From NCBI GenBank assembly GCA_964638675.1, contig CAZXAU010000005.1, forward strand, positions 1 through 64,000: a DNA stretch of 64,000 nt, written 5' to 3'. Below, one piece after another: positions 59,827 through 64,000 of this stretch (its first letter is position 1; each line of letters begins with the position of its first letter). A model generated the notes under the pieces. It searched no databases, had not been told where the DNA came from, and saw only the letters and a list, made by a program, of their open reading frames with translations. This DNA is from SIG714 sp964638675 (GTDB taxonomy: Bacteria; Bacillota; Clostridia; Oscillospirales; CAG-272). The translations under genes and the position numbers were made by a program.

Positions 59827-61182
59827 ATGTCGGATAAAAATATTGAAATGGCGATGAATATAGCAAAGAAGGTCGGCGAGCAGGGTGGGAAAACCTATTT
59901 TGTGGGCGGCTATGTCCGTGATCTTCTGATGGGGAAAGAATGCAAGGATATAGACATTGAAGTGCATGGCATTACACCCGAGCGTCTATGTGAAATACTT
60001 GATACGTTCGGTGAGAGAATGACGATAGGGAAGAGCTTCGGTGTATACGGACTGCATGGATACGATATTGATATTGCACAGCCCCGTACAGAACAAGCTA
60101 CAGGCAGGGGACACCGTGATTTTGATGTTTTCGTTGACCCGTTTGTCGGAACGCTGAGTGCATCACGTCGGCGTGATTTTACAATAAATGCGCTGATGCA
60201 GGATGTGCTTACCGGGGAGATAATCGACCATCACGGCGGCAGAAAGGACCTTGAAAATAAAATACTCAGACATGTGGATAATGATACATTTGCTCAGGAT
60301 CCGCTGAGAGTACTTCGTATGGCACAGTTTGCGGCACGGTTGAACTTTTCGTGTGCAGCTGAAACAATAGATATATGCAAGGGGATAGATCTTTATTTTT
60401 TGCCGAAGGAAAGAGTAATGGGAGAGCTTGAAAAGGCACTGCTGAAATCGGAAAATCCTTCGATCTTCTTTTATGTTCTTGATGAATGCGGTGGGCTTGA
60501 TTGCCACTTCAAGGAACTGAGGGAACTTCAGAATGTCATGCAGGACAGCATTCATCATCCCGAAGGAAATGCTTTTACACATACAATGCTTGTACTGGAC
60601 GAGGCGGCAAAATATATACACGAAGCAAAGAATCCGCTCGGATTCATGCTTGCGGCACTTTCGCATGATCTTGGAAAGGCGATAAGTACAAGTATCGATA
60701 CAAACGGGAGAATACATTCAATAGGCCATGAAACAAAAGGACTTCCGATCGTCAAAGACTTTCTTTCGCATTTGACCGGAGAAAATGCACTTATAAAATA
60801 TGTAATCAATATGACAGAGCTTCATATGCTTCCGAATGCACTTGCATGTCAGCACTCTGGAGATAAGGCGGCATTGCGGCTTTTGGATCGCTCAGTCTGC
60901 CCTGATGACCTCATACTTCTCGCCCGGGCGGACAGGAGGGGAAAAACGGTATACGAAGATGACTGCGTGATCGATGAGTATCTGGCAGAAAAACTGAGTC
61001 TGTACAAAGAAAGAATAAAACTTCCTGCAGTTACGGGAAAGGATCTCATACAAATAGGATTTGAACCGTCTGAGAATTTCAGCAAAGCACTTGAGTACGC
61101 ACATAATCTTGCACTTTGCGGAGTTGACAAAAAATCGGCACTTGCACAGACGGCGGCATATCTGAAATCCTTAAATCTTTAA
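59827..61182 (+). CDS. cca: CCA tRNA nucleotidyltransferase with HD domain
   Basis: About 451 residues. Nucleotidyltransferase head: YFVGGYVRDLLMGKECKDIDIEVHG with the metal-binding DxD, and SRRRDFTINALMQDV. The RNA-binding tail contains an HD domain (FTHTMLVLDEAAKYI, AALSHDLGKAI), giving possible phosphohydrolase activity. It adds or repairs the CCA end of tRNAs. The ATG at 59827 was chosen because GGAAAGG is nine bases upstream; the ATG at 59818 would overlap that site. Confidence 0.93.
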   Translation: MSDKNIEMAMNIAKKVGEQGGKTYFVGGYVRDLLMGKECKDIDIEVHGITPERLCEILDTFGERMTIGKSFGVYGLHGYDIDIAQPRTEQATGRGHRDFDVFVDPFVGTLSASRRRDFTINALMQDVLTGEIIDHHGGRKDLENKILRHVDNDTFAQDPLRVLRMAQFAARLNFSCAAETIDICKGIDLYFLPKERVMGELEKALLKSENPSIFFYVLDECGGLDCHFKELRELQNVMQDSIHHPEGNAFTHTMLVLDEAAKYIHEAKNPLGFMLAALSHDLGKAISTSIDTNGRIHSIGHETKGLPIVKDFLSHLTGENALIKYVINMTELHMLPNALACQHSGDKAALRLLDRSVCPDDLILLARADRRGKTVYEDDCVIDEYLAEKLSLYKERIKLPAVTGKDLIQIGFEPSENFSKALEYAHNLALCGVDKKSALAQTAAYLKSLNL

Positions 61183-61303
61183 AACAGTCTGTTTTTTCAT
61201 TGTCTTCGTTCTTTTATATAAAATAAATTTGTGATATAATAACAACAGACGGGAAGATAAGAGATATTAAGTTATTGATTTTTGATGCAAGGATAAGTAA
61301 TCG

Positions 61304-62551
61304 ATGAAAATCGTTAATTTCGGATCGTGTAATATAGATTACGTTTATACGCTTAACCATATAGTCAGGGTTGGCGAAACAGAGCAGAGCACCGGACGGG
61401 ATGTCTTTCCCGGCGGTAAAGGACTAAATCAGTCGATAGCTGTCTCCAAGGCAGGAGCAAAGGTATTTCATGCCGGGCTTGTCGGAAGTGACGGTGAATT
61501 TCTCGCCCGGATTATGGAGGAAAACGGTGTCGATATATCATATTTGGGACGTGTTGAAGCTCCGAACGGCCACGCCGTGATTCAGGTCAGCGAAAAAGGT
61601 GAGAATTCTATATTCATCCATACCGGTTCAAACGGTATGCTGACACATGAATATATAGATTCTGTGCTTGACAATTTTTCATCAGGCGATATATTGATTA
61701 TTCAGAATGAAACAAACGCCATAGATTACATAATAGACCGGGCTTATGAGAAGGGCATGGTCACATTTTTCAATCCGTCGCCTTTGAATGAAAATATATC
61801 GAAATGCGATCTCAATAAAATATCGTATGTTGTGTTGAATGAGATCGAGGGGGAATTTCTGACGCATGAGCATGAGAGCGAAAAGATGATTCCCAAGCTC
61901 ATCAAGAAATATCCCGGAATGAAAGCGGTGCTGACTCTCGGAAGTCATGGGTGTTTGTATTATGACGGGATTGAAACCTTTTATTGTCCTGCCTACGATG
62001 TGGAAGTCGTTGACAGTACGGCAGCAGGCGATACTTTTCTCGGATATTTTGTTTCGTCGGTCGCACTCGGAAAAACTTCAATGCAAACGCTGAAGATCGC
62101 AAGTGCCGCATCCGCGATCGCGGTTTCAAGGAAGGGCGCCGCACCGTCTATACCGACAATTGATGAGGTGCTGTCTACCATTGAAACACTCAGGTCAAAA
62201 GAGAGTGAAAATGTCGGTGAGGTCGAAATAATAAAAAATAAAATTATTGAATATATTGACAGCAATTTGTGCTCTGCAAATCTCGGAGAGCTCTCAAAAT
62301 TGCTCGGTTATTCACTTGTATATACAGGTCAGGTCGTAAGAAAAAGCACAGGCAAAAGCTTTGTGGAATATCTCGGGATCCGCAGATGTTCGTATGCGGC
62401 AAAGCTGCTTTCAAACAGCAATATGCCGGTTAATGAGATCATTCACCTGTGCGGATACAGCAACGAAACATTTTTTAGAGATAAATTTAAATCACTGTAC
62501 GGAATGTCGCCACGTGAATACAGAAAAACCATGAATAAGAGCGAAGAATAA
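61304..62551 (+). CDS. Ribokinase (PfkB) fused to a C-terminal AraC-type DNA-binding domain
   Basis: 415 residues. Residues about 1-300 are a full ribokinase-type sugar kinase: GSCNIDYVYTLNHIVRVGET, FPGGKGLNQSIAVSKAGAKV (substrate GGKG), and EVVDSTAAGDTFLGYFVSSVALG (PfkB signature 2, catalytic Asp). Residues about 310-410 are an AraC/XylS double HTH: SANLGELSKLLGYSLVYTGQVVR and MPVNEIIHLCGYSNETFFRDKFKSLYGMSPREYR. A sugar kinase welded to a transcription activator suggests that the sugar or its phosphorylation controls gene expression. The next gene, an ADP-ribosylglycohydrolase, can yield ribose-type sugars, a fitting partner. A -10-like TATAAT is at 61235-61240. Confidence 0.9.
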   Translation: MKIVNFGSCNIDYVYTLNHIVRVGETEQSTGRDVFPGGKGLNQSIAVSKAGAKVFHAGLVGSDGEFLARIMEENGVDISYLGRVEAPNGHAVIQVSEKGENSIFIHTGSNGMLTHEYIDSVLDNFSSGDILIIQNETNAIDYIIDRAYEKGMVTFFNPSPLNENISKCDLNKISYVVLNEIEGEFLTHEHESEKMIPKLIKKYPGMKAVLTLGSHGCLYYDGIETFYCPAYDVEVVDSTAAGDTFLGYFVSSVALGKTSMQTLKIASAASAIAVSRKGAAPSIPTIDEVLSTIETLRSKESENVGEVEIIKNKIIEYIDSNLCSANLGELSKLLGYSLVYTGQVVRKSTGKSFVEYLGIRRCSYAAKLLSNSNMPVNEIIHLCGYSNETFFRDKFKSLYGMSPREYRKTMNKSEE

Positions 62552-62656
62552 AGAGAAATAAACGCATCGGTACATGGAGAACTGTAGTTTGGATTGAAAG
62601 CAAAAGTTACAAATATTGAACTCAAACCAATTTTCATATCGAAAAGGAGAAAAATT

Positions 62657-64000
62657 ATGAGCGAGAAAAAATATCCAAAGTCGTATGACAAAATGCCTGC
62701 CTGGGAATGCTACCCAAAGCAACTTGACGTTGAGTATGTTCAGTCTGTTGAAGAAGGAAAAGATATCGAAAAATACAAGGCACTTTTTGATGCTGTCATT
62801 GCACTTGAGAACAGTCCGTACAAGGAAGAGCTTTCAGATGTCCTTTTCGGAATAGTCAGCGAGGCAAAACAAAGAGAGGAATATGAATACGAGGAACCGA
62901 GCGATTACGAATCGATTCTTGATGAAAGAAAGCCTTTTGAAGCTGAATTGAAATATCCGGATGACGGTATATTATCGGATAAGGTGCTGGGCGGATGGTA
63001 CGGAAGAATATGCGGATGCCTGCTCGGAAAACCGGTAGAGGGTATCAGATCCTACGAGCTTGAGAAGGTACTGAAGCGTACAGGTAATTATCCGATGAGA
63101 AGATACATAACAAAGGAAGAGATCACACCCGATGTTGCAGACGGTATATCCTATCCTATAGCACAGTGTGCATATCCCAGTGACTTCGGACGTATGCCGT
63201 GTGATGATGACACCAACTACATGGTTATAGGCTACAGAGTACTCCAATGTTGCGGAAAAGATTTTACTCCCGATGATGTTGCAAGAATGTGGCTCGGAAC
63301 TCAGGTTAAAAATGCATACTGCACTGCCGAAAGAATTGCCTATAAAAATTTCCTGAACGGATACTATCCGCCTTATTCTGCATCGTACAAAAATCCCTAC
63401 AGAGAGTGGATAGGTGCACAGATACGTGGAGATTTCTTCGGATATGTAAATCCATGCGATTGTGAACGTGCGGCAGATATGGCATTCAGGGATGCCTGTA
63501 TCTCACATATCAAGAACGGAATTTACGGTGAAATGTGGGTCAGTGCAATGATTGCTGCGGCATACGGATGCGATGACATTGAAAAGATAATCAGATGCGG
63601 AATGGCTCAGATTCCTGCAAAGTCCCGTTTGTATGAAGCACTTGAAAAAACAATAAAGAAGTATAACGACGGTGTGAGCGAGGAAGAAGCCTTCGCCGAT
63701 ATCCATGCAAGATGGGACGAAGAGAAAGAGCACGATTGGGTGCATACAATATCCAATGCGGAGATCGTTGCAGCATCACTCCTTTACGGCGGAAAGGATT
63801 ATGCAAAATCGGTCGGAATGGCAGTCGCAACAGGATTTGATACCGACTGTAACGGTGCAACGGTCGGATCGATTCTCGGTGTTTGCCTTGGATACGAGGC
63901 ACTCCCGCATGAATTCACCGATTTCATAAAGGATACACTTGATAGTAACATTTCCGGATTTTCACGTGTATCGGTAAAAGATATGGCTAAAAGAACGTTG
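62657..64000 (+). CDS. ADP-ribosylglycohydrolase family protein, 3' end cut by window edge
   Basis: The frame opens at the ATG at 62657 (AAGGAGA seven bases upstream) and runs open for 448 codons off the right edge. After an N-terminal part of about 110 residues the ADP-ribosylglycohydrolase fold begins: DKVLGGWYGRICGCLLGKPVEG, the first metal cluster PCDDDTNYMVIGY, and the second VATGFDTDCNGATVGSILGVCLG. These Asp clusters bind the two magnesium ions. It may remove ADP-ribose from proteins or act on a nucleoside or sugar; the N-terminal addition is unusual. It lies 105 bases after the ribokinase-AraC gene, same strand, and may be its target. Confidence 0.88.
   Translation, partial: MSEKKYPKSYDKMPAWECYPKQLDVEYVQSVEEGKDIEKYKALFDAVIALENSPYKEELSDVLFGIVSEAKQREEYEYEEPSDYESILDERKPFEAELKYPDDGILSDKVLGGWYGRICGCLLGKPVEGIRSYELEKVLKRTGNYPMRRYITKEEITPDVADGISYPIAQCAYPSDFGRMPCDDDTNYMVIGYRVLQCCGKDFTPDDVARMWLGTQVKNAYCTAERIAYKNFLNGYYPPYSASYKNPYREWIGAQIRGDFFGYVNPCDCERAADMAFRDACISHIKNGIYGEMWVSAMIAAAYGCDDIEKIIRCGMAQIPAKSRLYEALEKTIKKYNDGVSEEEAFADIHARWDEEKEHDWVHTISNAEIVAASLLYGGKDYAKSVGMAVATGFDTDCNGATVGSILGVCLGYEALPHEFTDFIKDTLDSNISGFSRVSVKDMAKRTL

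Overview
The window looks like a chromosomal piece from an anaerobic, probably gut-dwelling Clostridia (Bacillota; an uncultured Oscillospirales-like lineage is my best guess). The evidence is a glycine cleavage system with split P-protein (gcvPA/gcvPB), a T-box leader on valS, an FprA-type flavodiiron protein, BspA-like leucine-rich surface proteins, NPCBM-tailed secreted glycosidases, many lipoproteins, strong AGGAGG ribosome sites and many TTGACA-17-TATAAT promoters. No rRNA, CRISPR, phage or transposase genes are seen.

Layout. 1-9.4 kb is a one-strand run of small unrelated accessory genes: four GNAT acetyltransferases, a methyltransferase, transglutaminase, flavodoxin, rhomboid, RNA-ligase/phosphodiesterase, GyrI-like, PPOX, metallopeptidase, SDR and YdeI genes, with a remnant of a second YdeI gene. 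9.8-17.7 kb holds large exported proteins, including a GH27 glycosidase with an embedded rhodanese domain. 17.7-23.9 kb is the gcvT-gcvH-gcvPA-gcvPB-lpd run, preceded by a leader that can fold as a pseudoknot beside the gcvT ribosome site. 24-32.9 kb is mostly housekeeping: an rRNA methyltransferase, nadE, efp, an M24 peptidase, an endonuclease IV-like protein and a YqeG phosphatase. 33-41 kb is a surface-protein block (Cys-pair repeats, BspA-like LRRs, GLUG-like repeats) ending with a membrane-spanning double-HTH regulator. 41-50 kb has an aldo/keto reductase, valS, another LRR/cell-wall-binding protein and glgB. tRNA-Thr and tRNA-Tyr follow at 50.3-50.5 kb. 53-59.7 kb is a plus-strand array of six exported proteins, made of two duplicated families plus one more lipoprotein. 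The right end has a CCA-adding enzyme, a ribokinase-AraC fusion and a truncated ADP-ribosylglycohydrolase.

The strongest unexplained signal is two families of structured repeats in 5' leaders. Family 1 (before the YdeI gene, the endonuclease IV-like gene and the flavodiiron gene) ends exactly at the start codon in all three copies. Family 2 (before nadE, the M24 peptidase gene and valS, plus a degenerate trace before a lipoprotein gene) sits 20-40 bases before the start, always in gene orientation, with hairpin stems whose two arms change together. Both look like portable cis-acting RNA leaders. Other leads are the gcvT pseudoknot, the GH27-rhodanese fusion, the transmembrane one-component regulator with direct repeats at its own promoter, and the ribokinase-AraC/ADP-ribosylglycohydrolase pair. 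All domain names come from reading motifs by eye; no database was searched.
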